Positions 42,203-53,204 of a DNA stretch of 64,000 nucleotides are shown here, in pieces. A program made the translations under genes and the position numbers. The notes below the pieces were generated by a model. That model saw only the letters and a program-made list of their open reading frames with translations, did no database searches and was not told the DNA's origin. Every line of letters starts with the position of its first letter. Within the stretch, counting starts at the first letter, position 1. The stretch is from Gryllotalpicola daejeonensis. GTDB lineage: Bacteria > Actinomycetota > Actinomycetes > Actinomycetales > Microbacteriaceae. The stretch covers positions 2,480,001 to 2,544,000 of the forward strand of contig NZ_BAABBV010000001.1 of NCBI RefSeq assembly GCF_039538145.1. The letters run 5' to 3'.

Positions 42203-42507
42203 CCCTGCGTCACATCGTCTCGTGGACCCTCAAGTCGGATGACGCGGCGCAGCGCCGCGAAGACGCAGAGAGCGTGCGCTCGCGCCTGCTGGCGCTTCAG
42301 GGCGTCGTGCCGTCGATCCAGTCGATCGCCGTGATCATCGACGAGGTCGACGAGCGAACCACCAACTCGGTCGCCGTCGTCGCCGACTTCGCCGACGCCG
42401 CCGGGCTCGAGGAGTACATCGTGCACCCCGTGCACCAGGAAGCCGCGGCGTGGATCCGCACGGTCGTCAACGTCGAGTCGCGCGTGGCGGTCGACGGGGC
42501 GCTGTAG
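42199..42507 (+). CDS. Dabb (stress-responsive alpha/beta barrel) protein
   Basis: A 102-residue ferredoxin-like domain. MTLRHIVSWTLK at the start and the YIVHPVHQEAAAWI helix are typical of Dabb proteins, which form dimeric barrels; function in bacteria is mostly unknown. It is translationally coupled to the glutaredoxin-like gene. Confidence 0.85.
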   Translation: MTLRHIVSWTLKSDDAAQRREDAESVRSRLLALQGVVPSIQSIAVIIDEVDERTTNSVAVVADFADAAGLEEYIVHPVHQEAAAWIRTVVNVESRVAVDGAL

Positions 42508-42534
42508 CAGACGCCGAACGCCGAACCCCAAACG

Positions 42535-42593
42535 CCGAAAAGTGCCGTAATGGGGGCTTCCGACTCGCGGAACCCCATTACGGCACTTTTCGG
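42535..42593. repeat. Long palindrome between convergent Dabb and aspS genes
   Basis: Perfect 21-base arms at 42,535-42,555 and 42,573-42,593 around a 17-base loop. Contains CCGAAAAGTGCCG and its complement, close to the arms at 18.2 kb and 49.25 kb. Three short copies of ACGCCGAA precede it. Likely a two-way terminator derived from a repeat family. Confidence 0.85.
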
Positions 42594-42599
42594 TGAGTC

Positions 42600-43952
<1,353 letters not shown>

Positions 43953-43970
43953 GCTGGCAATCGTACCGGG

Positions 43971-44336
43971 GTGCTCTCCGCACTTTCCGTGCGCCCGCCT
44001 GCCGGCGATGAGTTCGACGGCGACTGCCGGCTCATGCGCCAGCCGCAGGTGGTCGACCTCTTCCACCAGCGCTTCGAGGAGCTGTGGGCGGCAGTCGACC
44101 CCTGGAACGGCGAGCGCAACGTGCTCGCCGAGCGTGTGCTGCGGATGCTCGCCGCGGGTCTGCAGGACGAGCAGATCGCGGCTCAGCTCGGCATCACGCC
44201 GCGCGCCGTGCGCAGACATGTGGCCAAGGCGATGGCGGATGCCGGCGCCGAGACCCGCTTCCAACTCGGAGTGCTCTACGCAGACCGCTACCGTGCGCGC
44301 TCCCACCCAGGCAATTCCGGGGTACGGCATCCGTAA
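43971..44336 (+). pseudogene. LuxR-type HTH fragment, probable truncated TrmB-like regulator
   Basis: About 121 codons. The C-terminal half is a LuxR-like HTH (LRMLAAGLQDEQIAAQLGITPRAVRRHVAKAM) followed by AETRFQLGVLYADRY, the typical end of long actinobacterial TrmB-LuxR regulators. The N-terminal half resembles only the last part of their sensor domain, and the frame is cut short by aspS 20 bases upstream. GTG 43,971, GTG 43,989 or ATG 44,034 could start a short protein. I consider it more likely a remnant than a full gene; a small functional HTH protein remains possible. Confidence 0.6.
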
Positions 44337-44346
44337 ACTTGCGGTC

Positions 44347-44997
<651 letters not shown>

Positions 44998-44999
44998 CC

Positions 45000-45605
45000 G
45001 TGCGTCGTTCCAGGCTGCGGCTCGCAGCATCCGTTCTCTCCGCCGCCCTCGCGGCAGCCGTCCTCTCGGGCTGCACCGCGACGGCGCTGCAGTCGCAGTA
45101 TGAGAACGGCGACAACAAGGGGTACATCTCGGGCACCGGCGTGACCGAGATCAAGCCGGCCGACCGCAAGGAGCCGGTGACGTTCTCGGGGAAGACCGAA
45201 GACGGCGCCACGTTCTCATCAGCCGACCACGCCGGCGACGTGGTGGTCGTGAACTTCTGGTACGCGCAGTGCCCGCCGTGCCGGCTCGAGGCGAAGCAGC
45301 TGCAGAAGCTCGCGACGCAGTACCAGGGCAAGGGCGTCGACTTCGTCGGCGTCAACACGCGCGACGACGTGGCGAGCGCCGAGTCGTTCGACTCGACGTT
45401 CGGCGTGACGTATCCGTCGATCCTCGATGCGGACGGGGGGAAGGTGCAGCTCGCGTTCAGCGGCACCTACCGCCCGAACTCGACGCCGACGACCGTGGTG
45501 CTCGACCGGAAGGGCCGGGTCGCGGCGCGCATCGAGGGCCCCATCAACGACCAGCCGTCGACGGTCTCGACGCTGATCGACTCTGCACTGGCCGAACAGC
45601 CGTGA
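45000..45605 (+). CDS. TlpA/ResA-like thioredoxin lipoprotein
   Basis: A 201-residue exported thiol-disulfide protein. Signal peptide with lipobox LSGC near residue 25, so it is anchored outside the membrane. Thioredoxin fold with active site YAQCPPCRLEAKQ and cis-Pro in NSTPTT. It should reduce the CxxCH cysteines of apocytochrome c, receiving electrons from CcdA, whose gene overlaps its stop. Confidence 0.92.
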   Translation: MRRSRLRLAASVLSAALAAAVLSGCTATALQSQYENGDNKGYISGTGVTEIKPADRKEPVTFSGKTEDGATFSSADHAGDVVVVNFWYAQCPPCRLEAKQLQKLATQYQGKGVDFVGVNTRDDVASAESFDSTFGVTYPSILDADGGKVQLAFSGTYRPNSTPTTVVLDRKGRVAARIEGPINDQPSTVSTLIDSALAEQP

Positions 45606-46360
45606 ACCCGTTCGCCGAACTCGTCGCCAGCGGCCAGCTCGTCGTCGCCGTTCCGATCGCGCTGCTCGCCGGGGTCGTCTCGTTCGCGTCGCCGTGCATC
45701 CTGCCTCTCGTGCCCGGCTACCTCGCCTACATCGGCGGCTACACCGACGGGCGCTCGACGGCCGCGCGCGGCGACCGCCGCGGGCAGAGCCGCCTCGCGC
45801 TCGGCGTGCTGCTGTTCATCCTCGGCTTCGCGGCGGTGTTCGTCGTCGGCGGCTTCGTCTTCGGGGCGCTCGGGCTGTGGCTCAACGCCTACCGCGAGCT
45901 GATCACGCGCATCGGCGGTGTGATCGTGATCCTGCTCGGGCTCGTCTTCATCGGGCAGTTCTCGTTCCTGCAGAACATCGTGAAGCCCTCGTGGCGCGCG
46001 CGCTCGGGCCTCACGGGGGCGCCGCTGCTCGGCATCGCGTTCGCGATCGGCTGGAGCCCGTGCACCGGCCCGACCATCGCCGCGATCGACAACATCGGCT
46101 TCTCGGGCGGGTCGCCGTGGCAGGGCGCTCTGCTCGCGCTCTGCTACGCGCTGGGCCTCGGAATCCCGTTCCTGCTGATCGCGCTCGGCCTCGGCTGGGC
46201 CTCGTCAGCCGTCGCATTCCTCAAGCGGCATATTCGCCTCGTCAACGTCATCGGGGGCGGGCTGCTGATCGTCATCGGCGTGCTCATGGTGACCGGCCTC
46301 TGGAACGACTGGATGCTTCAGCTGCAGGGGGTGATTCCCTATTTCGAAACCGCAGTCTGA
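45602..46360 (+). CDS. ccdA: Cytochrome c biogenesis protein CcdA
   Basis: A 252-residue membrane protein with about six helices that passes electrons from cytoplasmic thioredoxin to the outside. The two half-sites carry the redox Cys residues in SFASPCILPLVPGY and AIGWSPCTGPTI. GTG 45,602 overlaps the stop of the thioredoxin-like gene; resB follows after 40 bases. Confidence 0.93.
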   Translation: MNPFAELVASGQLVVAVPIALLAGVVSFASPCILPLVPGYLAYIGGYTDGRSTAARGDRRGQSRLALGVLLFILGFAAVFVVGGFVFGALGLWLNAYRELITRIGGVIVILLGLVFIGQFSFLQNIVKPSWRARSGLTGAPLLGIAFAIGWSPCTGPTIAAIDNIGFSGGSPWQGALLALCYALGLGIPFLLIALGLGWASSAVAFLKRHIRLVNVIGGGLLIVIGVLMVTGLWNDWMLQLQGVIPYFETAV

Positions 46361-46400
46361 TCTCGACACCGACACCGACGCCGGCACCGGCACAGAAGGC

Positions 46401-48131
46401 GTGACCGCCGCACGCGGCACCCGCACCTCGCAGTTCGACCGCACCGCGGGCGGCGATCTGCTGCCGAGCGACCACATCGACACGGTCGACGACAGCACCC
46501 GCGACGAGCGGGGCGCCGGCGAGGCATCCGTCGGGAATCTCAAACTCGGCCCGCTCGGGTGGGCGCGCTGGTTCTGGCGGCAGCTCACGAGCATGCGCAC
46601 CGCGCTGTTCCTGCTGCTCATGCTCGCCCTCGCGGCGGTGCCCGGCTCGCTCGTGCCGCAGCACCTGAGCGACCCGAACGGCGTCACGCAGTACAAGCTC
46701 GACCACCCGACGCTGTACCCGATCCTCGACAAGCTGCAGTTGTTCGACACCTATTCCTCGGTGTGGTTCTCGGCGATCTATCTGCTGCTGTTCGTCTCGC
46801 TCGTCGGCTGCATCATCCCGCGCGTGAAGCACCACATCGACGCGATGATGGCGAAGCCGCCGAAGACGCCGGTGCGGCTGAACAGGATGGCCGGCTTCCG
46901 CAGCGTGGTGGCACCAGAGGGCACGGATGCCTCGGCCGCAGTCGCCGGGGCGCAGAAGCTGCTGAAGTCCCAGGGCTACCGCACCGTCGTGCTCGACGGG
47001 CCGCGCGGCGAGAAGTCGGTCTCGGCCGAGCGCGGGTACCTGCGCGAGACGGGGAACCTCGTCTTCCACATCGCCCTGCTCGGCATCCTCATCGTCGTCG
47101 GCATCGGCGGCAGCTTCGGGTGGACGGCGCAGCGCATCGTCACGGTCGGCCAGACCTACGTCGACACGAACGTCAACCTCGACTCGTTCAACCCGGGGCG
47201 CTGGGTGACCGGCGAGAACCTGCCGCCGTATTCGGTGACGGTCAACGACCTCTCCGTGAAGTACGAGAAGGCGAACACGAGCGCGGCCGGCGAGCCGCTC
47301 GACTATGACGCGAGCGTGACCGCGACGCGGGCCGACGGGTCGAGCTACGACGCGCACATCAAGGTCAACCACCCGCTGCGCATCGACGGCACGAGCGTGT
47401 ACCTGCTCGGCAATGGCTATTCGCCGGTGCTGACGTTCCGGAATCCGCAGGGCAAGGTGGTCGCGAGCGGCCCGACCCCATTCCTCGCCGAGAACTCGAA
47501 CATGCTGTCGCAGGGCGTGGTCAAGGTGACCGACGGGCTCTCGAAGCAGCTCGGTGTCATGGGCGTCTTCATGCCGACCGCGGCGCGCGACGCGAATGGC
47601 CAGCTCGCGTCGAGCTACCCGGGGCTCAATAACCCGCGGCTGTCGCTCACCATCTTCTCGGGCAACCTCGGGCTCGACGACGGCGTTCCGCAGTCGGTCT
47701 ACGAGCTGAACGCCGACCATCTGAAGCAGATCGCGGGGCCCGCGGCGAAGACGCCCGCGCTCGACCTCGGCGTCGGCGAGACGGCGAAGCTGCCGGGCAA
47801 CCTCGGCACCGTCACCTTCGACAAGGTCGAGCGGTACGCCTCGCTCGACGTGCACCACGACCCCACGCAGGGCTGGGTTCTCGTGTTCGCGATCCTGATC
47901 CTGGGCGGGCTGCTCACGTCGCTGTTCGTGCCGCGGCGGCGCATGTGGGTGAAGGCGAAGACGGATGCCTCAGGGGCGGTCACCCTCGAATACGCCGGCC
48001 TCGCCCGTGGTGAGGATCCGCGGCTCGACGAGGCGGTGGAGTCGCTGGCATCCGCTCACCAGTCCCAGCTCGCGGAACCCCGGCTCGCGGGCGCGGGCAC
48101 CCCAAGCGAATTCAATGAAACGAAGGCGTAG
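46401..48131 (+). CDS. resB: Cytochrome c biogenesis protein ResB/Ccs1
   Basis: A 576-residue membrane protein of the system II haem lyase. Helices near 66-85, 120-140, 215-235 and 500-520 flank a large outer domain (about 240-495). SMRTALFLLLMLALAA and LRETGNLVFHIALLG carry conserved features, including the functional His in the third helix. The first ~50 residues are a charged, poorly conserved cytoplasmic leader; GTG 46,401 is the first start after an in-frame stop. Works with CcsB encoded 9 bases downstream. Confidence 0.93.
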   Translation: MTAARGTRTSQFDRTAGGDLLPSDHIDTVDDSTRDERGAGEASVGNLKLGPLGWARWFWRQLTSMRTALFLLLMLALAAVPGSLVPQHLSDPNGVTQYKLDHPTLYPILDKLQLFDTYSSVWFSAIYLLLFVSLVGCIIPRVKHHIDAMMAKPPKTPVRLNRMAGFRSVVAPEGTDASAAVAGAQKLLKSQGYRTVVLDGPRGEKSVSAERGYLRETGNLVFHIALLGILIVVGIGGSFGWTAQRIVTVGQTYVDTNVNLDSFNPGRWVTGENLPPYSVTVNDLSVKYEKANTSAAGEPLDYDASVTATRADGSSYDAHIKVNHPLRIDGTSVYLLGNGYSPVLTFRNPQGKVVASGPTPFLAENSNMLSQGVVKVTDGLSKQLGVMGVFMPTAARDANGQLASSYPGLNNPRLSLTIFSGNLGLDDGVPQSVYELNADHLKQIAGPAAKTPALDLGVGETAKLPGNLGTVTFDKVERYASLDVHHDPTQGWVLVFAILILGGLLTSLFVPRRRMWVKAKTDASGAVTLEYAGLARGEDPRLDEAVESLASAHQSQLAEPRLAGAGTPSEFNETKA

Positions 48132-48140
48132 CGTACCGAC

Positions 48141-49169
48141 GTGACCGACACCCTCTCCACCATCTCCGAGATCGCGATCTACGTGGTCATGGGGCTGTAT
48201 GTCGTCGCGACCGCGCTGTTCGCGCTCGACCTCGCGAAGCGCAGCGCCGAGGGCTCGGCGACCACCACCGTGCGCAGTGCCGTGGAGCGGCGCGCAGAGG
48301 CCGGGGCCGCGGTCGCGACCGGCGGTGGCTCGGCGAACGCGGCCACCGCGACTCTCGTGCGGCCGACCGAGTCGGCGCGGGCCGGCTCGGCAGGCATCCC
48401 CGGTTCTTCACGCATGCTGCGCGCCGCGATGACCGTGACGACCGTGGCGTGGGTCATCCACCTGCTCTCGGATGTGACGCGCGGCATCGCTGCGCACCGC
48501 GTGCCGTGGGCGAACATGTGGGAGTTCTCGCTCACGGGCACGCTCGTGATCGTCGGGCTGTTCCTGGCGGCGAACCTGCGGTGGGACATCCGGTGGATCG
48601 GCACCTTCATTCTGGGTCTCGTGTGCGTGCTGCTGATGGTGGCGCAGGTGCGCTACTACGTGCCGGTGGTGCCGCTGCCGCCTGCGCTGCAGTCGTACTG
48701 GCTTGTGATCCACATCATGGTGGCGATCTTCGGCACCGGGTTCTTCGCGCTCGGCTTCGCGCTGGCCGCGGCGCAGCTCGGGCAGTCGTGGCGCGAACGG
48801 CGCCAGGAGCTGTCGCTGCCGCCGGTGCTGCCGTTCCTCAAGTCGCTGCCGGACGCGCTGACGCTCGAGAACCTCAGCTACCGGGTCAACATCATCGGCT
48901 TCATCTGCTGGACGTTCACGCTGATCGCCGGCGCCATCTGGGCCGAGAAGGCGTGGGGGCGCTACTGGGGCTGGGACACCAAAGAGGTGTGGACCTTCAT
49001 CATCTGGGTGATCTACGCCGGGTACATCCACGCGCGGGCGACGCGCGGCTGGCGCGGGCGCCCCTCGGCATGGCTCGCGATCGCGGGCTTCGTCGCGGTG
49101 ATGTTCAACTTCGGCATCGTGAACGTGTTCTTCCACGGCCTGCACTCGTACTCGGGTCTCACGAACTAG
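48141..49169 (+). CDS. ccsB: Cytochrome c assembly protein CcsB (CcsA-type)
   Basis: A 342-residue haem-handling membrane protein. The WWD-type motif is WGRYWGWDTKEVWTFI (about 274-290), and His residues in WVIHLLSD, WLVIHIMVA and FFHGLHSYSG are candidate haem ligands. About eight helices; a low-complexity Ala-rich loop follows helix 1. It completes the system II set and closes the operon. Confidence 0.94.
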   Translation: MTDTLSTISEIAIYVVMGLYVVATALFALDLAKRSAEGSATTTVRSAVERRAEAGAAVATGGGSANAATATLVRPTESARAGSAGIPGSSRMLRAAMTVTTVAWVIHLLSDVTRGIAAHRVPWANMWEFSLTGTLVIVGLFLAANLRWDIRWIGTFILGLVCVLLMVAQVRYYVPVVPLPPALQSYWLVIHIMVAIFGTGFFALGFALAAAQLGQSWRERRQELSLPPVLPFLKSLPDALTLENLSYRVNIIGFICWTFTLIAGAIWAEKAWGRYWGWDTKEVWTFIIWVIYAGYIHARATRGWRGRPSAWLAIAGFVAVMFNFGIVNVFFHGLHSYSGLTN

Positions 49170-49244
49170 GGCTTCGCCGGTCTCGCGGGTCGACTCGGCC
49201 TGCGCTGGTCGACTCGGCGAAGCCGAATGGAGACCACGCCGCGC

Positions 49245-49301
49245 CGAGAAGTGCCGAAAAGGCGCCTGCGTCGATCGCAGGCGCCTTTTCCGCACTTCTC
49301 G
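49245..49301. repeat. Long palindrome between convergent ccsB and GntR genes
   Basis: 26-base arms (49,245-49,270 and 49,276-49,301) pair at 25 positions around a 5-base loop. The outer part AGAAGTGCCGAAAA matches the family seen at 42.5 kb. A shorter inverted stretch with CGACTCGGC lies just before it (49,190-49,225). Confidence 0.85.
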
Positions 49302-49353
49302 ATGGTGGCCGCGTGCGCTTCTGGCGCGGTTTCAGGTCTGCTGCTGAGACGAG

Positions 49354-50142
49354 TCAGGCCAGGAACCCCGTCAGCAGAGCCTCGGTTCCGTCGAGGTGCT
49401 CCTGCATCGCCTCGGCGGCCTCGTCGGCGCGGCCGGCCAGGATCGCTGCGACCACGCGCTGGTGCTGCTCGTCCGAGTGCGCGATGTTGCGCGCCAGCAG
49501 CGGGATCTCGTCGAGCAGTGCGTTGATGCGGGTACGCGCATCGGCGACGAGGGGCACGAGGCTGGGCGCACCCGCGAGCTCGGCGACGGTGAGGTGCAGG
49601 CGAGAGTCCAGTCGGCGGTAGTCGGGGGATGCCGCGCCCGCGCTCTCTTCCAAAGCCGACTGCAGCCGCCCGCGCTCCTCGGCTGTGAGCGCACGGCCGG
49701 CGGCGAGCCGGGCCGCGCCGGTCTCGAGCACGGCGCGAACGGCCAGTGCATCGTGCACCTCGGCGGGGGAGAGGGGTGCCGGCGAAGCACCGGTGTTGAG
49801 TCTCGTCGAAGCACCTGTGTTGAGCCTCGTCGAAGCACCTGTGTTGAGCCTCGTCGAAGCATCCGCCGTCACCTCGTGCGTTCCGGGCGCCGGCAGCTCC
49901 TCCGCGACGAACGTGCCGCCGTAGCGTCCCCGGCGCGACACCAGGAAGCCGGCATCCGCAAGTGCCGCGATCGCCTCGCGCAGGGTGTCGCGGCTGACCC
50001 CGAGCCGCACGGCGAGTTCGCGCTCGCTCGGGAGCCGCTCGCCGGGCCCGACCGCGCCGAGGCGGATCGTCTGCAGCAGCCGCTGCACCGTCTCTTCGAA
50101 CGCGTTCCCGCCTCGCACGGGCCGCAGCAGCGCGTCGGTCAC
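49354..50142 (-). CDS. FadR-type GntR regulator of the amine catabolic operon
   Basis: A 262-residue repressor. Winged helix about 10-80 (LPSERELAVRLGVSRDTLREAIAAL), FCD ligand domain about 125-260 with Asp/His metal-binding positions (DSRLHLTVAEL, HSDEQHQRVV, MQEHLDG). Between them an 8-residue unit STRLNTGA occurs three times in a row, encoded by 24-base DNA repeats. It overlaps the end of the SDR gene in the puu-like operon, so it is probably feedback-linked. The palindrome upstream of puuA is a plausible operator. Confidence 0.9.
   Translation of the reverse strand: MTDALLRPVRGGNAFEETVQRLLQTIRLGAVGPGERLPSERELAVRLGVSRDTLREAIAALADAGFLVSRRGRYGGTFVAEELPAPGTHEVTADASTRLNTGASTRLNTGASTRLNTGASPAPLSPAEVHDALAVRAVLETGAARLAAGRALTAEERGRLQSALEESAGAASPDYRRLDSRLHLTVAELAGAPSLVPLVADARTRINALLDEIPLLARNIAHSDEQHQRVVAAILAGRADEAAEAMQEHLDGTEALLTGFLA
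49784..49855. repeat. Three in-frame 24-base tandem repeats inside the GntR gene
   Basis: Units at 49,784-49,807, 49,808-49,831 and 49,832-49,855. The last two are identical and the first differs at two bases. Each holds GTTGAG and CTCGTCGAAGC, as in dispersed REP-like elements. They add a 24-residue linker between the two domains. Confidence 0.92.
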
Positions 50143-50927
50143 AGCGGGGTGACGTAGGCCGACGAGATGCCGCCGTCGACGAGGAACGTGCTTGCGGTGA
50201 TGAAGCTCGCGTCGTCGCTCGCGAGGAAGGCGACGGCGGCGGCGAGCTCCTCCGGCTCGGCGAAGCGGCCGACCGGCACGTGCACGAGGCGGCGCTGGGC
50301 GCGCTCGGGGTCCTTGGCGAACAGCTCCTTGAGCAGCGGGGTGTTCACGGGGCCCGGGCAGAGCGCATTGACGCGGATGCCCTGGCGGGCGAACTGCACG
50401 CCGAGTTCGCGGGTCATGGCGAGCACGCCGCCCTTCGACGCCGTGTACGAGATCTGCGAGGTGGCAGAGCCGAGCACCGCCACGAACGACGCGGTGTTGA
50501 TGATCGACCCGCTGCCCTGCGCGGTCATGTGCCGCAGCGCCGCGCGCGAGCACAGATAGACCGACGTGAGGTTCACGTCTTGCACCTTCTGCCACGCGGG
50601 CAGCTCGGTCGTCTCGATCGAGTCGTCGTCGGGCGGCGAGATGCCGGCGTTGTTGAATGCGATGTCGAGGGAGCCGTAGGTCGACGCGGCGGTGTCGAAC
50701 AGCGCGTCGACCTGCGTCTGGTCGGTGACGTCGGTTTTCACGAAGAGGCCGTCGATGAGCTCGGCCGCTGCCTCGCCCGCGGTCTGGTCGACGTCTCCGA
50801 TGACGACCTTGGCGCCCTCCGCGGCGAAGCGCTTCGCGGTTGCAAGGCCGATGCCGCTGCCGCCGCCGGTGATGACGGCGACCTTGCCGGCGAGGCGTTG
50901 GGTGAGGTTGATGGGGTCAATGGGCAC
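50139..50927 (-). CDS. Short-chain dehydrogenase/reductase
   Basis: A 262-residue classical SDR. Nucleotide loop TGGGSGIGLA, NNAGIS, catalytic Ser in NTASFVAV, Tyr and Lys in YTASKGG, and PGPVNTPLL. DVD after strand 2 suggests NAD preference. It lies between the aldehyde dehydrogenase and GntR genes and overlaps the latter by 4 bases, so it likely serves the same pathway, for example on a hydroxy-acid intermediate. Confidence 0.92.
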   Translation of the reverse strand: MPIDPINLTQRLAGKVAVITGGGSGIGLATAKRFAAEGAKVVIGDVDQTAGEAAAELIDGLFVKTDVTDQTQVDALFDTAASTYGSLDIAFNNAGISPPDDDSIETTELPAWQKVQDVNLTSVYLCSRAALRHMTAQGSGSIINTASFVAVLGSATSQISYTASKGGVLAMTRELGVQFARQGIRVNALCPGPVNTPLLKELFAKDPERAQRRLVHVPVGRFAEPEELAAAVAFLASDDASFITASTFLVDGGISSAYVTPL

Positions 50928-50949
50928 GTGGCCTCCTTGGTCGGGAAGG

Positions 50950-51025
50950 GGTTTGGTCTCGATACGCGCTGCGCGCTACTCGACCCGGCGGATACGGCCG
51001 GCTCCGCGCGGCCTACTCGACCGCC
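50950..51025. repeat. REP-like elements between the SDR and aldehyde dehydrogenase genes
   Basis: Two units: GGTCTCGATACGCG...GCTACTCGACC (about 50,952-50,983) and GGATACGGCC...GGCCTACTCGACC (about 50,985-51,020). Each has inverted inner arms such as GCGCTGCGCGC. The second runs into the last codons of the dehydrogenase gene. This type is widespread in related genomes. Confidence 0.7.
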
Positions 51026-52389
51026 GAGTCGGATACGGCGATGAAGACGTTCTTGGTCTCGGTGAAGGCGAAGGCCGCGTCGGGGCCGAGCTCGCGGCCG
51101 AGCCCCGAGTGCTTGTAGCCGCCGAACGGCGTCGTGTACCGCACCGACGAGTGCGAGTTGACGCTGAGCGTGCCACTCTCGATCGCACGGGACACCCGGA
51201 TGCCGCGGCTCAGGTGGCGCGTCCAGATCGAGCCCGACAGGCCGTACCGCGAGTCGTTGGCGATCCGGATCGCGTCGGCCTCGTCGTCGAACGGCAGCAC
51301 CACGACGACAGGTCCGAAGATCTCGTCGGTGACCGTGCGGTCTGTGGCAGACGACGGCGTGAGCACCGTCGGCGGGAACCAATAGCCGGGCCCGCTCGGG
51401 GCCTCGCCACGGAAGGCGACGGGGGCGTCGTCGGGCACATACGAGGCGACCTTGTCGAAGTGCGGGCGGCTCACGAGCGGACCCATCTCGGTCGCGGCGT
51501 CGCTCGGGTCGCCGACCCTCACGCCCTTCACTGCGGGCTCGAGCAGCTCCATGAAGCGGTCGTAGGCCGAGCGCTCGACGAGGATGCGCGTGCGCGCGCA
51601 GCAGTCCTGCCCCGAGTTGTCGAAGACGCCGTAGGGCGCGGTTGCCGCCGCCTTCTCGAGGTCGCTGTCGGCGAAGACGAGGTTCGCGCTCTTGCCGCCG
51701 AGTTCGAGGGTGACCGGCTTCACGTGGGCGGCGGCCTTCGCCATGATCGCGGTGCCGGTCGCGGTGGACCCGGTGAACACGATTTTGCGCACGTCCGGAT
51801 GCCCGACCAGTCGGTCACCGACGACGCGGCCCTCGCCCGGCAGCACCTGGAACAGCCCCTCGGGCAGGCCCGACTCGAGCGCGAGCTCAGCCAGGCGCAG
51901 GCTGGTCAGCGGCGTCCACTCCGCCGGCTTCAGCACCACGGCGTTGCCGGCCGCCAGCGCGGGGGCGAAGCCCCACGAGGCGATCGTCATGGGGAAGTTC
52001 CACGGCGTGATGACCCCGACGACGCCGATCGGCTCATGGAAGGTCACGTCGAGCCCGCCCGCGACCGGGATCTGCCGCCCGAAGAGCCGCTCGGGTGCCG
52101 CCGAGTAGTACTCGAGGACGTCGCGCACGTGCGCGGCCTCGCCGCGCGCATTGCCGATCGGATGCCCGGAGTTGCGCACCTCGAGAGCGGCCAGCTCCTC
52201 GACCGCGCCGTCGACTGCGTCCGCGAAGCGCCGCAGCGCGCGCGCCCGGTCGATGGGGGCGAGCCTCGCCCAGGCGCGCTGCGCGACGACGGCGCGTGCG
52301 ACGGCGGCATCCGTCTCTTCGATGCTCGCGGCCGGGATGGTGGCGATCAGGCTCTCGTCGGACGGGTTGAGCAGGGTGAGTTCTGTCAT
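51013..52389 (-). CDS. Aldehyde dehydrogenase family protein
   Basis: A 458-residue NAD(P) enzyme. TPWNFPMTIASW, GSTATGTAIM (nucleotide binding), Glu in TLELGGKSANLVF and the catalytic Cys in SGQDCCARTR are all present, with FGGYKHSGLGRELG at the C-terminus. In the puu pathway such an enzyme oxidises gamma-glutamyl-aminobutyraldehyde (PuuC). The gene overlaps the end of puuD by 4 bases. Confidence 0.92.
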   Translation of the reverse strand: MTELTLLNPSDESLIATIPAASIEETDAAVARAVVAQRAWARLAPIDRARALRRFADAVDGAVEELAALEVRNSGHPIGNARGEAAHVRDVLEYYSAAPERLFGRQIPVAGGLDVTFHEPIGVVGVITPWNFPMTIASWGFAPALAAGNAVVLKPAEWTPLTSLRLAELALESGLPEGLFQVLPGEGRVVGDRLVGHPDVRKIVFTGSTATGTAIMAKAAAHVKPVTLELGGKSANLVFADSDLEKAAATAPYGVFDNSGQDCCARTRILVERSAYDRFMELLEPAVKGVRVGDPSDAATEMGPLVSRPHFDKVASYVPDDAPVAFRGEAPSGPGYWFPPTVLTPSSATDRTVTDEIFGPVVVVLPFDDEADAIRIANDSRYGLSGSIWTRHLSRGIRVSRAIESGTLSVNSHSSVRYTTPFGGYKHSGLGRELGPDAAFAFTETKNVFIAVSDSAVE

Positions 52390-53204
52390 GCGTGCTGCTT
52401 CATTCTGACTGCGCTCTCTTTACGACCCGAGGCATATGTTCTCGCGGCGTCGACCAGCCCCGCGAAGAGACGGCGGTCGGCGGTGTCCTCTTCAGGGTGC
52501 CACTGCACGGCGACGCCGAACGGCACCTCGGGCAGCTCGACCGCCTCGATGACGCCCTCGTCACTGCGGGCCGTGACGACGAGCCCCTCGCCGACCTCGT
52601 CGATCGCCTGGTGGTGGTACATGCTGCCGAGCGCGTGCTCGCCGATGAGCTCGCCCACAGCGCTGCCGGGCTCGACCTCGATCGGGACGCGGTTGAATGC
52701 GCCGCCGCCGAGCTGGTACCGCGGCGAGCCGACGACGTCGGGCAGATGCTGGTGCAGGGTGCCGCCGCGCAGCACGTTGAGCACCTGGGCGCCGCGGCAG
52801 ATCGCGAGGAACGGCACCTCGGCGGTGATCGCCGCGTCGAGCAAGGCGAAGTCCCAGGCGTCGCGCAACTCTTGCGGCGCGTCGGTCTTCTCGTGCGGTG
52901 CCTGGCCGTAGCGCGCAGGGTCCACATCGACGCCGCCGGCGATGATGAGCCCGTCGAGCCGCGAGAGCACCTCGGCGGCATCTGTAGCGCTTGCGGGCTG
53001 CGGCGGAAGCAGCACGGCGATGCCGCCCGCGTCGGTCACGCCGTCGAGGTACTGCTTCGGAAGGAAGGACGCCGGCACGTCCCACACCCCGGTCTGGGCG
53101 CGCTGCAGGTAGGTGGTGATGCCGATGATGGGGGTGGGGGCCCCCAACTCATCCGGGCGGCAGCCCGGATTCGAAGACACAGCCTCAGAGTCGTTCGAAG
53201 CCAC
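52386..53204 (-). CDS. puuD: Gamma-glutamyl-gamma-aminobutyrate hydrolase (class I GATase fold)
   Basis: A 272-residue hydrolase that releases glutamate from the glutamylated product. GGVDVDPARYGQ, the nucleophile Cys in AICRGAQVLNV, and His/Glu in VQWHPEED form the triad. GTG or ATG near 53,204 starts it within the end of puuA (20-base overlap). Confidence 0.92.
   Translation of the reverse strand: MASNDSEAVSSNPGCRPDELGAPTPIIGITTYLQRAQTGVWDVPASFLPKQYLDGVTDAGGIAVLLPPQPASATDAAEVLSRLDGLIIAGGVDVDPARYGQAPHEKTDAPQELRDAWDFALLDAAITAEVPFLAICRGAQVLNVLRGGTLHQHLPDVVGSPRYQLGGGAFNRVPIEVEPGSAVGELIGEHALGSMYHHQAIDEVGEGLVVTARSDEGVIEAVELPEVPFGVAVQWHPEEDTADRRLFAGLVDAARTYASGRKESAVRMKQHA

Noticed and set aside
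49784..49855. CRISPR-like direct repeats
   Set aside because: Units are contiguous without spacers and in frame inside the GntR gene; no cas genes nearby.
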